From Candidatus Melainabacteria bacterium (lineage in GTDB: Bacteria; Cyanobacteriota; Vampirovibrionia; Obscuribacterales; Obscuribacteraceae), in contig QKMZ01000002.1 in the NCBI GenBank assembly GCA_003242885.1, positions 1-64,000 on the forward strand: 64,000 bases of DNA, in the 5' to 3' direction. Position 1 is the stretch's first letter; each line of letters begins with the position of its first letter. Positions 17,494 through 25,622 of this stretch are shown here, one piece after another. The translations under genes and the position numbers were made by a program. Below the pieces are notes generated by a model. The model was given only the letters and a program-made list of their open reading frames with translations. It did not search any database and was not told the DNA's origin.

Positions 17494-18327
17494 ATGAGTC
17501 AAGCAGTTGCAGACAGAGCTGAAAGTGCAGTCGCCTATCTGAAGGACAAGGTGGAAGGAATACCGACGGCAGCGGTGGTTCTCGGCTCCGGTGTCAGCGT
17601 TTTGGAAGGGCTGGTCGACAGTGAAAGCTTTCCTTTCCTGGACGTTTTCGGCATTTCACCCAGTGTGCATGGACATTCCGGCAATGTAACAGTTGGTCGC
17701 TTGAGTGACGCTGCAGATGCGCCGCTTGTCGCTGTTTTCCGCGGTCGCTTTCACCTCTATGAAGGTCACGACTGGTCTGTAGTCACGCTCGCTGCTCGTG
17801 TCGTGGCACTCTGGGGCGTGAAGAAACTCCTTTTGACGAACGCTGCAGGCGGGCTTAACAAGGACTATCACGTCGGTGACTTAATGGTACTCACCGGTTA
17901 TAGAGACCATTTGAGCCCGGAATTGGCGCAGACTGGTTTGCTGGCAGCCATCGCCAAGCCGACGACGAAGTGCAGCAATGCACTCAGTGAGGAGCTCTTG
18001 AAAGTCGGCGAACAATTGGCAAAAGAAGACAAAGAATTCCGACCTCTCCGGCAAGGCACGTACTGTGCGCTGGGTGGCCCGAATTACGAAACGATGGCCG
18101 AAATCGAGATGCTACGCCGTTTGAAGGGTGATGCAGTCGGCATGTCTACTGTCCCTGAGATGCTCGCTGTCGAGGGCACAGGGACAATGGCTGCTGCGGT
18201 TTCTGTGATTACCAACGTCTGGCGTGATGACGAGCCTATGGGCGGTCATGAGGAAGTTCTAGAGGCTTCGAAGATGGCGTCCAAGAGACTCGACCAGCTC
18301 TTCAGAAAAGTTCTCGTTAGCGACTGA
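17494..18327 (+). CDS. purine nucleoside phosphorylase (trimeric family) with divergent loop
   Basis: 277 aa from the ATG at 17494 (GAGG six bases upstream), the usual length. All catalytic motifs of trimeric PNPs are present: VVLGSGVSVLE (phosphate loop), GRFHLYEGHD, LLTNAAGGLN, GGPNYETMAEIEML, GDAVGMSTVPE, VITN and HEEVLEASK. It cleaves purine (deoxy)nucleosides with phosphate; DeoB then takes the sugar phosphate. The oddity is the stretch after GDLMVL. Known enzymes have DHINLTG-NPL-GPND-RFP there. This protein has GYRDHLSPELAQTG and then unrelated residues of the same total length. In human PNP that loop carries Phe159, which completes the active site of the neighbouring subunit. The upstream partner gene still carries the canonical loop. 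Confidence 0.93.
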   Translation: MSQAVADRAESAVAYLKDKVEGIPTAAVVLGSGVSVLEGLVDSESFPFLDVFGISPSVHGHSGNVTVGRLSDAADAPLVAVFRGRFHLYEGHDWSVVTLAARVVALWGVKKLLLTNAAGGLNKDYHVGDLMVLTGYRDHLSPELAQTGLLAAIAKPTTKCSNALSEELLKVGEQLAKEDKEFRPLRQGTYCALGGPNYETMAEIEMLRRLKGDAVGMSTVPEMLAVEGTGTMAAAVSVITNVWRDDEPMGGHEEVLEASKMASKRLDQLFRKVLVSD

Positions 18328-18483
18328 AAAACTGTTTTTGTTCTTCAGTCAGGTCGTATTTTCATTCGACGACGCTACTCGTAAGTAAAAACACAGCCAA
18401 TAATGCCACTGATTCTGGTGTCGTATGTGGTTGCGTCTTCGAACAGCTCCTTATGTACGATACAGAGTCGTAGGAATGGGCGT

Positions 18484-18513
18484 AAAAAACGAATGCCTCA
18501 GAACGAGGCATTC
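18484..18513 (-). terminator. intrinsic terminator of the zinc-ribbon protein gene
   Basis: GAATGCCTC-gttct-GAGGCATTC on the minus strand is a perfect 9-bp stem followed by GTTTTTTACG. It lies about 100 bp after the stop at 18611 of the minus-strand gene. Confidence 0.8.
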
Positions 18514-18610
18514 GCCCGTGCTAGACCAGTCGCCCGGCATCCGCCACCTTGTGAGTGACCAATGCCGAGCTCCTGGTTGCACGGTAAAGCTTGACCTGAA
18601 TCAGGCGCCG

Positions 18611-19180
18611 TTATTGGTTCTGATGATCCTGGCAGTGTCCGCAGTTGTTGCAGCAATCGCCGGCGAGAGGCGTTGAGCAATTCCAGCAGGCTGGCACGGT
18701 CCCCGGAAGGTGGTGGTCGTTGGTGTAGACGACCGGGGGCGTGGTGCTGCGAGCGGCACTTTCCTGAAGCTTCTGCTCCAGCGTGGCGGCGAATGAAACG
18801 GGGTCGAGCAGATGGAACTTGAACGTTCCGACCACTTGCCCTCCAGCGCTATCACGGCGCACAAGCACCGTCATCTCGCTGGGGAAGGGGTTGCGATTCT
18901 GGCTGCGGCTGCCACCCATCAGGTTGCGCAACAGGCTGCCAGCGCCGGACGGCTTGGAAGCCATGGGCACATCGATGGGAGTGGCGGGCTCGTCGAGCGA
19001 GACACAGGAAACCTCCTCACCGTCCACCTCGATGCACGCGTGGAAGCCAGGCTTCATCGCGAACGCGAGCATCTGAGGGGTGGTGCCTTGTGGCACGCTG
19101 ACGAATGTGGTGGTTCCGTCTTGTTCGACAAACCGATCGAACGTCTTGCGAGCGGTATCACATACTCGGACTGTGATCAT
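18611..19180 (-). CDS. unrecognised protein with C-terminal Cys-rich zinc ribbon
   Basis: 189 aa from the ATG at 19178-19180 with a strong GGAGG site. The first 75 residues alternate strands and one helix (MITVRVCDTARKTF, TTFVSVPQGTTPQMLAFAM, FHACIEVDGEEVSCVSL), an order compatible with a small beta-grasp (ubiquitin-like) fold; this is a visual impression only. A middle part (FPSEMTVLVRRDS...) looks like a second beta domain. The last 27 residues hold CWNC and CCNNCGHC, a zinc-ribbon or knuckle. No partner gene is adjacent. The gene is GC-rich and has its own terminator. Confidence 0.72.
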   Translation of the reverse strand: MITVRVCDTARKTFDRFVEQDGTTTFVSVPQGTTPQMLAFAMKPGFHACIEVDGEEVSCVSLDEPATPIDVPMASKPSGAGSLLRNLMGGSRSQNRNPFPSEMTVLVRRDSAGGQVVGTFKFHLLDPVSFAATLEQKLQESAARSTTPPVVYTNDHHLPGTVPACWNCSTPLAGDCCNNCGHCQDHQNQ

Positions 19181-19845
19181 ATGCGTTTCTTCCTCCGAGG
19201 AAACTCTCCGGCTGCAATTGCCTTCGAGGTTCGCTCTTGTGTTGCCTTCGTCATGAATCAAAGGCGGGGTTGAAGCGCCAAAGCCCTTTGCTGGATTTCA
19301 ATCCGCGTCGGGCAATGCCACCGCTCTGGTTTTTCTTAGCGGGGGCATGGGCGAAATAAGCACGAAGCGACCAAGCACCATTGCTTGCGCCGCCATGGTT
19401 ATGAGCTCGTCTTCAGTCGTTTTGCTAAGCGTCGGTCCTTACTTCCGGAACAAGTGCAAATTCGACAAGCATGTTGCCTGTCTGTAAAGAGCGCTGGTTT
19501 GGGTGGAAATAGGCTGGAAGTGGGCTGAAGCTCGGAAAATACGAGAGAGAGATGAGTACGAATAACCTAACAACAGAAGCTCTCCATGCCTAACGAGATC
19601 CTTCAAATCCCGCTTATCCAGGGGATAAAGGAAAGGTTAAGGCTCCTACTTGCGCAGGCAAATGGGAGGTCCGGGCAAATCCGAAAGCGCACATTTGGAG
19701 CGGGCCTTCGGCACTGTTTCCAGTCGGCTGAAAGAGCCCTGAAGTTAGCGCGAAGTGCCCGCCCCTGTGCGTCTATTAATCTCAGGCGATGCTCGTTTTG
19801 CTAGCGCAACTACGCTTCACAAACTTTACGAAGCACCACCTGTGG
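19181..19845. other. spacer between two isolated minus-strand genes
   Basis: About 665 bp. One GCGCTAG heptamer (minus strand, 19807-19801) lies 40 bp past the stop of the 371-aa gene. A plus-strand ORF at about 19586-19804 has no ribosome site. No promoter could be assigned with confidence. Confidence 0.45.
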
Positions 19846-20961
19846 TTACGACTTTCCTTCGCTCGACTCGGGTGCTCCGGTTGCCGCAGGACCCGTAGCC
19901 GCCGGGCTGGACGCGCCGAGCTGGTCGGTGCACGGGCAGTAACCGGAGGTGTGAACGACAACGCGATCGTGGCAGTGAGCCGGATCACGCATGGCAGTGA
20001 TTTTCTTGAGCAGCTTTTCGGCTGCCTTCGAATTGCCGGCGTCGAACGGATTCAAGTCCAGGTGCATGCGCACCCAGTACTGGTTGGTGTGGGTGACCGG
20101 CCAGCGGCTGGGCAGCTTCAGTTCAGCCGGGATGTGCTCGGCAGGAATGTTTTGCAGTGCAGCAAGCCAGGCCTCCTGTGAACGAGTGAGCGGGCGAGCT
20201 TTCTTGCCGTCTTCGGCTTTGCGCGCGATAAATGCGTTCAGGCCTTCGCGAATGCCTTCGTACGCCAGCTCATGCTCACCGTAGGTGAAGCTGTAGCCGA
20301 GGGTCTTGAAGAAACGCGCCACGTTGTACCAGCTGGGCACTGCGTCGACGCGATGGTAGCCGATTTCCTTGAGCAGCTTGGCTGCTTGGCGGACGAAGTG
20401 AACCGGCACAGCTGACATCGGTCGAGCCATCTGCCAGGGCGCGCGGCCGAGGAAGAAGGCTTGGGACCAGAGCGCCATGTAGGTGTCGCGGTCGTACTGA
20501 CGCCAGACGTAGAAGTCCGGGTCGGAGATGAAGTGTCCGACCGAATCTTCGACATCCAGTCCGTCGAGATATGTGGCGGGATCCCAGGAGTAGATGGAGA
20601 GCTCAGCAGCCAGAAAGCCTTCAGGCAAGCGGTTGCAGGCGGGATCCGTGTTGGGGAAGAAAGTCAGAGGTGACGATTGGTCGGTGCCGTCCAGTTGCCG
20701 ATCGCGAAGAGCGCAGCGGAGAATCGGCTTCTCGCCTTGCCAGCCTTCGATCAGAATGCGGATGCCGTCGTTGCGCACGAGAATGCGTCCCTTATCGGTG
20801 ACATATTCATGCGACTGGACGCCATCAGCATCCGTGACGGTTGCTTTGGCATCTTTCAGCGACAGTCCAATCAGAGAAAATACAGATGAGTGCACCAAAC
20901 GGCTCAGCAGTTCCTCAGTGGGAACTTGAGCCAGCTTGCTGCTCAGTTTTGTTTTCGACAT
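19846..20961 (-). CDS. unrecognised 371-aa protein
   Basis: 371 aa, no signal peptide and no membrane helix. Visible features are a Trp/Tyr/Phe-rich middle (SIYSWDPATYLDGL, DFYVWRQYDRDTYMALWSQAFF, about residues 120-175) and a charged helical part with RPLTRSQEAWLAAL. Near the end, residues around 325-340 contain HCHDRVVVHTSGYCPC, which could bind a metal, followed by an Ala/Gly/Pro tail. TGAGG lies about ten bases before the ATG, preceded by a small hairpin. GC-rich, isolated and well translated by its codon use. The function is unknown. Confidence 0.75.
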   Translation of the reverse strand: MSKTKLSSKLAQVPTEELLSRLVHSSVFSLIGLSLKDAKATVTDADGVQSHEYVTDKGRILVRNDGIRILIEGWQGEKPILRCALRDRQLDGTDQSSPLTFFPNTDPACNRLPEGFLAAELSIYSWDPATYLDGLDVEDSVGHFISDPDFYVWRQYDRDTYMALWSQAFFLGRAPWQMARPMSAVPVHFVRQAAKLLKEIGYHRVDAVPSWYNVARFFKTLGYSFTYGEHELAYEGIREGLNAFIARKAEDGKKARPLTRSQEAWLAALQNIPAEHIPAELKLPSRWPVTHTNQYWVRMHLDLNPFDAGNSKAAEKLLKKITAMRDPAHCHDRVVVHTSGYCPCTDQLGASSPAATGPAATGAPESSEGKS

Positions 20962-21808
20962 CTTTCATGCCTCAGGTAGAGACCGTCAACCAGGTGGAAA
21001 ACCTGGTCAGGTGATTGTTTAACGAGGGGCAGCAAGAGAAATGGGGAGGTAAGGAAAGAACTCAAAGAGTGAGAAGGAAAGAAGTGTGCTTGTACCTAAC
21101 AAGTCCACTGATTCGTCATCAAGAAGCTAAGAGAAACCTAACAGGGCCTTTGCTTTAGACCTCTGCTCCGTCTTGAAAACTTTGTGAAGGCTGAGAACCT
21201 TTGGCCCGATTCCGATTGCGAGAAAGCATCGAAGACCCTCTTGATTTCTGGTTCGCGGGGCTTGCGGTACTCGCGCTAGTTATCAAGTGAATCTCTGTTT
21301 TCTCTCATCTTCGATCTGCTCAAAAGCCTCCTGGAAACCCGGTCTGGACAAGGGTTTTCAAGGCTAAATCTGAAAACCATGACGGGCCGGGCTTCGTCAG
21401 TTAAGTTCACCTTCAGACATATATCTTGTTTGTATTCATGAGCTTTCTCTAGATTAACTACGCATATTTGTTTTCTTTCTCGCTTCAAGAACCCCAAGTT
21501 CCAAAACCAAACCATCACTTGCTTTAGCAGTCTTCTTCGCACCTAACTTCGTTAGGAGTCGTGCGTCGGGGATTGCATTACTGGTGGTGGCATAGCGAGA
21601 AAAACAAGCTGCAGCTTGTAGCGTGTGTTGATATGACTGTCTCGATGTGCGCACGCCGAGATAGCCTCCGTAACGCAGAATGCGGAGCGGCATCATCACA
21701 CAAAGCAATCGATCGATTCTTAGTTTTAGCGACCCAAGCGTTGTTATGAGTGTGCGCTCATCGCAACGCCGCAAGTCGCGTGCCAGTTCTACTGGAGGAC
21801 CAACCACT
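20962..21808. other. long divergent spacer
   Basis: About 850 bp between the divergent genes at 20961 and 21809. A GCGCTAGT octamer followed by TATCAA (21273-21286, plus strand) is a possible promoter element for the gene at 21809. Just before 21809, CCAGT-tct-ACTGG overlaps the first bases of the ribosome site. The minus-strand ORFs here have no ribosome sites. Confidence 0.45.
20989..21007 (-). promoter_or_regulatory. leader hairpin before the 371-aa gene
   Basis: ACCAGGT-tttcc-ACCTGGT on the minus strand, a perfect 7-bp stem 27 nt before the ATG and close to its ribosome site. Confidence 0.4.
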
Positions 21809-22381
21809 ATGAAAGCTAGCTTCGTAGTCAATCCCGCTCTGAAGGGAGCAGCCGGTGTCGAATCCGTCGAGACCGATGTGCTTCTTCTCTGCACTGTTGC
21901 AGGAACTGAACTCGGTCCTACCACTCGTGCCGTCGACCTGAGTCTGAATGGGCTGATCACCCGCAAACTTCAGACGAAGAAGAACGGTTTCACGGGCGAA
22001 GTCGGCCAACTCATCAGCATCGCTCCGAAAGGAGCTCCGGCGAAGCGCATCAGCATCGTCGGTCTGGGTGAGATGGGGACTCTTCAGCCACGCAATCTCT
22101 GCAAGGCAATCCACACGACCGTCGAGGATGCGCTAAAGCGCAATGCATCTCGGCTTTCCATTCCCGTCGCCGCCAACAGCATGAGCCAGATCAAGCTCAA
22201 GGGCCAGGCCAAGATCATCCGTGAGGTGGTCGAATCGCTCCTGGCTTCCGCTGCCTATCGCGACAAGGAAGGGGAATTCGAGGTCGAACTTGTCTGCACT
22301 CCGCAAGCCGCACATCTGATTCAGCAAGGACTCGACATCGAGCCGAATCTGGACAGCGTGTGCTGCCTGGACGACGAGTAA
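21809..22381 (+). CDS. stand-alone peptidase M17 (leucyl aminopeptidase) N-terminal domain
   Basis: 190 aa from the ATG at 21809 with GGAGG nine bases upstream. The sequence follows the macro-domain-like N-terminus of leucyl aminopeptidases: ETDVLLLCTV, LNGLITRKLQTKKNGFTGEVGQ, KRISIVGLGEMGTLQPRNLCKA and a following helix-strand pair. It then stops where the zinc peptidase domain should begin, so the catalytic KxD...NTDAEGR region is absent. It cannot cleave peptides. In full enzymes this domain supports hexamer assembly and, in some bacteria, DNA or regulatory functions. Its role alone is unknown. The gene is isolated and GC-rich, with an intact frame and a strong ribosome site, so it is unlikely to be a remnant. 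Confidence 0.75.
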   Translation: MKASFVVNPALKGAAGVESVETDVLLLCTVAGTELGPTTRAVDLSLNGLITRKLQTKKNGFTGEVGQLISIAPKGAPAKRISIVGLGEMGTLQPRNLCKAIHTTVEDALKRNASRLSIPVAANSMSQIKLKGQAKIIREVVESLLASAAYRDKEGEFEVELVCTPQAAHLIQQGLDIEPNLDSVCCLDDE

Positions 22382-22528
22382 GAAGACGGCGACAAGGATT
22401 GTCTAACCGCAGGTTGCCACTGAAGTAACCGAGTTAAACTGCAATTCGCAGAATCGCTGTAAGTGAACGAAGGGCGGGGTTCGGTGAGAGGCGCCAAGTA
22501 TGCGCAGCCGCATCGGACCCCGCCTGGA

Positions 22529-22550
22529 GTTTGCTTCAGCAAACATTTTT
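22529..22550 (+). terminator. weak intrinsic terminator after the M17-like gene
   Basis: GTTTGC-ttca-GCAAAC, a 6-bp stem followed by ATTTTTG, about 150 bp past the stop at 22381. Confidence 0.4.
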
Positions 22551-22930
22551 GCGCTGTATGAGCCTCCAAAACTCATACATGCGCATTTTCTTTTCGGTAC
22601 TGGCGATACTAAAACGATTAGTATAGCGGTCGTCGTCTTTCAAAACTTCAGCAAACCGTTGTGAATTGATACGTCGTTTTGAGTTTTACTGCTGTTCCGA
22701 TTTTATTTCGGCAATTACTTGCCCACTGTTTGAGCGAGGCTTTTCATGCATGGGTCATACCATCTGCGCTGTTGCTCTGGTGCATCGAGATACATCTAAG
22801 GGGCATGTCTGTTTTGAATGCTGGCATTGCGCACACCGCTCTGCGACACGAATTCTAAACGCGGTTAATGGCAATGTGACGCAACAAAATGTCCTGCAAA
22901 GTAAATGAAAACTGCTCGGTCGCTAACTAC

Positions 22931-23055
22931 GAAAAGCTAGCGCGAAGCTCATTCAAAGCCGGTTGAAATGATGTCTATTCCCTTGTTATTGCGACATACC
23001 AATAACCGCGCATATAAGGAACAAACCAAAACTTCGCGCTAGGGTTTAGCTTTTC
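22931..23055. repeat. long-range inverted repeat with CTAGCGCGAAG core
   Basis: GAAAAGCTAG-CGCGAAG (22931-22947) reappears inverted at 23032-23055 with a short insertion between its two halves; the 11-bp core is exact. The arms are about 85 bp apart. A paired operator, or the ends of a small unit, are both possible. Confidence 0.5.
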
Positions 23056-23380
23056 TTAGTGACACAAAACGATGGAATTAGAGGTCTGGAATGGCTTTCT
23101 GCCTCTTCAGTTCAATAGGGTAAAAGTATCTTTTTCATTTTCTTGTCCAAAGGAAACCTCGAACTCAGCAGCTCTTTCAGCCAAATCCATACGTATTCCT
23201 CCGGCTTTTAGTGCTGTTGTCTTCGTGTCGAAAAAGATTTCTGCGACTCTCTGCATATGGCTTGACGAGGACATTCCATCCTCTCTCTTGCCCGCCTGGA
23301 GCCGCTCACCGCGTGGGTGCCACCGAGCCTGCCTGGACTCAGGTGCCCGTGCTAACAAACAACCAGGTAAGGAAATTTCA

Positions 23381-24196
23381 ATGACTAACAAGACCACCAA
23401 CCCGACCTTCAAAGCAAGCTCCAGCCAGACCGAGCTGCCCGTCTACAAGCACTCCGACGCTGCCGAGTTCATCCGTGTCGAGGATTTCGACCTCTTCGAG
23501 ATGACACTCTGGCACCAGGGGGCTGCTCGTGACCAGAGCAACGCCAAGGCAGAAGAGCTGCGTCGCAGCGGTGTGATGTCGCTGCGCAACAGCCCGCATG
23601 CTGATGCTGCTGCGAAGTGCCGCACCTATTTCGAGACGCTGCAGCAGGCATTCGATTGCCTTCTGTCGCTCAAAGAGCAGGAGAGGCTCGCACGCCAGAA
23701 TCGCGGTCAGGCGAAAGGGCGCTTGATTCCCGGCTGGCAGGACTTTGTCGCGAATGCCGGCAAGGGCTCCAGCAAGAAGGTCGACCCGGCGCACTCCGAT
23801 ACCACGCGCTCCAGCCTGGAGCGTCTGCACAGCTACAAGGTGGCGAGCACCGGCTGTGACGTGATCGCGATGATGCAGCGTCCGGCCTGGCAGCGCCTCA
23901 ATCTGGCACAGAAAGAACTGTCCCGTCGTCTCTATCTCATTCACAACACGACGTTGAAAGAGATGGCGATGAACAACATCCTGTGCGCGCGTCAACTCCT
24001 GCTCAGCAAGGAGTCCGCGAACACCGATGTGACCGAGCAGCGCGAGAGCTCGACGCTTTCGTGCGCGACGCAGTTCTTGATCAGCGATCAGTGGGATGCC
24101 GATGAGTCGGGCGAAAAGCTGCGCGGTGGCGACTCGGCACATGCCGAAGAGCGTACCGTCGGCTGGGGCAACATGCCTTCGCCTGTGGACTACTAA
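23381..24196 (+). CDS. unrecognised 271-aa helical protein
   Basis: 271 aa from the ATG at 23381 (AAGGAA upstream); the open frame reaches further 5' but that part has no coding character. No signal peptide or membrane helix. It is mostly helical and polar, with a central stretch rich in Arg/Gln/Lys (KEQERLARQNRGQAKG) and a long helix (LNLAQKELSRRLYLIHNTTLKEMAMNNILCARQ, about residues 170-205). The tail is acidic. I do not recognise it. It is a single-gene unit with a strong terminator, GC-rich like its neighbours. Confidence 0.72.
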   Translation: MTNKTTNPTFKASSSQTELPVYKHSDAAEFIRVEDFDLFEMTLWHQGAARDQSNAKAEELRRSGVMSLRNSPHADAAAKCRTYFETLQQAFDCLLSLKEQERLARQNRGQAKGRLIPGWQDFVANAGKGSSKKVDPAHSDTTRSSLERLHSYKVASTGCDVIAMMQRPAWQRLNLAQKELSRRLYLIHNTTLKEMAMNNILCARQLLLSKESANTDVTEQRESSTLSCATQFLISDQWDADESGEKLRGGDSAHAEERTVGWGNMPSPVDY

Positions 24197-24247
24197 GAGG
24201 TGGTTCGCTGAACAACAGCGTTTTGCTGTCGTAAAGTGACTTGAAGG

Positions 24248-24296
24248 TACGGGAGGTCGGCTTCACAACCGACTTCCCGTATCCTTCTTCTTTTTC
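24248..24296 (+). terminator. intrinsic terminator of the 271-aa gene
   Basis: A 13-bp stem with one G-U pair (24248-24260 with 24269-24281, core ACGGGAGGTCGG) and an 8-nt loop is followed by TCCTTCTTCTTTTT. It lies about 50 bp after the stop. Confidence 0.88.
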
Positions 24297-24383
24297 CAAA
24301 TTGGGATACTAAAGAAGCTAGTAGAACATTGGAGAAAAAACAAAGCAGTGAAGACCGGCTGGTCATCTGATATGAAGCCACCT

Positions 24384-24422
24384 GGGCGGTGTGACGAATT
24401 GGGAAATTCGAACACACCGCCC
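24384..24422. repeat. 10-bp inverted repeat with nested stem
   Basis: GGGCGGTGTG (24384-24393) pairs with CACACCGCCC (24413-24422), and the loop holds a second stem (CGAATT/AAATTCG). No T-run follows on either strand. It lies 85 bp past the stop of the patatin operon and may act as a 3'-end block or a protein site. Confidence 0.55.
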
Positions 24423-24506
24423 GGCAGCAAGATAGCGCAAATCGGCAATGCCTGCCGAGCCACAGTGCGGTTCGACAGGCAAGTCACCGATGAACGCGAA
24501 CCCGGC

Positions 24507-24947
24507 TTACTGAACCAGGTTGAACATGGCCACGCTGAACGCCACCTGTCCAGCAATCGCCAGAACGGTGATGAGCAGCGCGGCGCTGATGGTGGCAGCG
24601 AAGGTCTTCACTGCGAGCGACTTCTTCATCACCTTGGACGCACCCCAGATGGACAGCGCCAGGATGAGGATGTCGGCAGCCATGAAGCTGAGCTCGTAGG
24701 TGGCAGCGGTTGCGACGCCGCGACCGAGGACGCCGACCAGCGCGACCGCCCAGAACTGGGCTGCGATGTTCAGCGCGATGCTCAGAACGCCGTAAACGGC
24801 GGTGATGCCGAGGACGGCGACACTGCGCCAGAGGAACGGCTTGTCCTCGCTGGCGGCGAATGCCACGTTGCCTGACGTGAGCCAGGGCGAGGCATAACGA
24901 AGTCCCACCGCTGTTGCGATGGCATAGATAATCAGGCTTGCAAGCAT
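24507..24947 (-). CDS. four-helix integral membrane protein, last gene of the patatin operon
   Basis: 146 aa from the ATG at 24945-24947 (GAGAG upstream). Four hydrophobic helices are visible at about residues 3-19, 42-65, 70-106 (one or two segments) and 118-142, joined by short polar loops with a KKS motif at about 110. There are no charged or catalytic residues inside the membrane, so it is not an obvious enzyme or transporter; the layout resembles small DUF350-like or holin-like proteins. It follows the 82-aa gene by 68 bp, with a strong hairpin between them. A membrane partner of the patatin-like protein is an inference from the operon. Confidence 0.75.
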   Translation of the reverse strand: MLASLIIYAIATAVGLRYASPWLTSGNVAFAASEDKPFLWRSVAVLGITAVYGVLSIALNIAAQFWAVALVGVLGRGVATAATYELSFMAADILILALSIWGASKVMKKSLAVKTFAATISAALLITVLAIAGQVAFSVAMFNLVQ

Positions 24948-24971
24948 GATTTTCACTCTCAGGTTAGGTTG

Positions 24972-24997
24972 AGAGCGCGGCGTCATTGCCGCGCTCT
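24972..24997 (-). promoter_or_regulatory. intra-operon hairpin
   Basis: AGAGCGCGGC-aatgac-GCCGCGCTCT on the minus strand, a perfect 10-bp GC-rich stem without a T-run, between the 82-aa and four-helix genes. It may protect or process the transcript and alter the ratio of the two products. Confidence 0.5.
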
Positions 24998-25015
24998 TGC
25001 GTGACGGTGTTCCGT

Positions 25016-25264
25016 CTACGCTTCGTCGTGAATCACTCCTTCGTCCTCGTAGTCGTAGAGCTCATCTTTGAAGTCAAAACGCGGGCCGAAGTCTCCGAGA
25101 CCATGCTCGGCGACGATCATCTGGGCGAATTCCATCAGGTCCTGGCGCTCGTCCAGCGGAAGCGAGTCGAGCGGATGGATGATGGTCATCGCCAGCGGAC
25201 CGTTGCGGCGCACCGGCTGGAAGATGCCGTACTTGGCGAGGAGGAGTGTGTCAACGCGAGCCAT
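25016..25264 (-). CDS. small acidic protein of the patatin operon
   Basis: 82 aa. The start has an AGGGA site six bases upstream. It is cytoplasmic by composition. The last 25 residues are strongly acidic (DFKDELYDYEDEGVIHDEA). No known family recognised. It lies between the 83-aa gene (86-bp gap) and the membrane gene (68-bp gap), all on one strand. Confidence 0.68.
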   Translation of the reverse strand: MARVDTLLLAKYGIFQPVRRNGPLAMTIIHPLDSLPLDERQDLMEFAQMIVAEHGLGDFGPRFDFKDELYDYEDEGVIHDEA

Positions 25265-25350
25265 CTAATTCCCTTTCTTGACGAAGACTAAGTCCGACGA
25301 ACCGAGTGTTTTGCACCCGGGTCGTACTTTTGCGTGCAGCGGCGTTGCGC

Positions 25351-25602
25351 TTAGCTTTGCTGCTGAGAGTCTTCTGAAACTGCACCGGTGGTGTCGAGCG
25401 TATCGAGATGGTTTTCGACACGCTCGCCACCTTCCAGTGCAATTTGCAATGCCACGAACTGAGGCGGTGAGCTGCTCAGAACGTGGGACGGAATGCCGAG
25501 CCCGAGCGTGTCGACCAAGGAAGTCAACTCGCTCTGCGGCTCGGCAACGCCGTCACGATGGGCGAAGGAGAGGATTCGTTTTTGTAGTTGCAGTGACTTC
25601 AT
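25351..25602 (-). CDS. small unknown protein of the patatin operon
   Basis: 83 aa starting 20 bp after the patatin stop, with GGAG ten bases upstream, so it is translated with the phospholipase. Basic N-terminus (MKSLQLQKRILSF), then a mixed region (SHVLSSSPPQFVALQIALEGGERVENHL) and a Gln/Ser tail. No signal peptide or membrane helix. No family recognised. Confidence 0.65.
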   Translation of the reverse strand: MKSLQLQKRILSFAHRDGVAEPQSELTSLVDTLGLGIPSHVLSSSPPQFVALQIALEGGERVENHLDTLDTTGAVSEDSQQQS

Positions 25603-25622
25603 TCGTGTTCGTCTCCTTCGTG

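Larger units (their letters stand above)
22382..23380. other. 1-kb spacer with inverted repeats
   Basis: No supported gene. Contains the terminator-like hairpin at 22529-22550 and a long-range inverted repeat (22931-22947 with 23032-23055). The flanking 300 bp are AT-rich: the line 22861-22920 has 26 G+C of 60 by my count. A candidate leader for the gene at 23381 covers the last 200 bp. Confidence 0.5.

Noticed and set aside
19586..19804. Plus-strand 72-aa ORF
   Set aside because: No ribosome site, and the segment reads better as spacer. The GGGAGGTCCGGGC part recalled RNase P RNA, but the rest does not fit.
22666..22908. Plus-strand 80-aa Cys-containing ORF
   Set aside because: The scattered Cys do not form a ribbon pattern, and no ribosome site is present.
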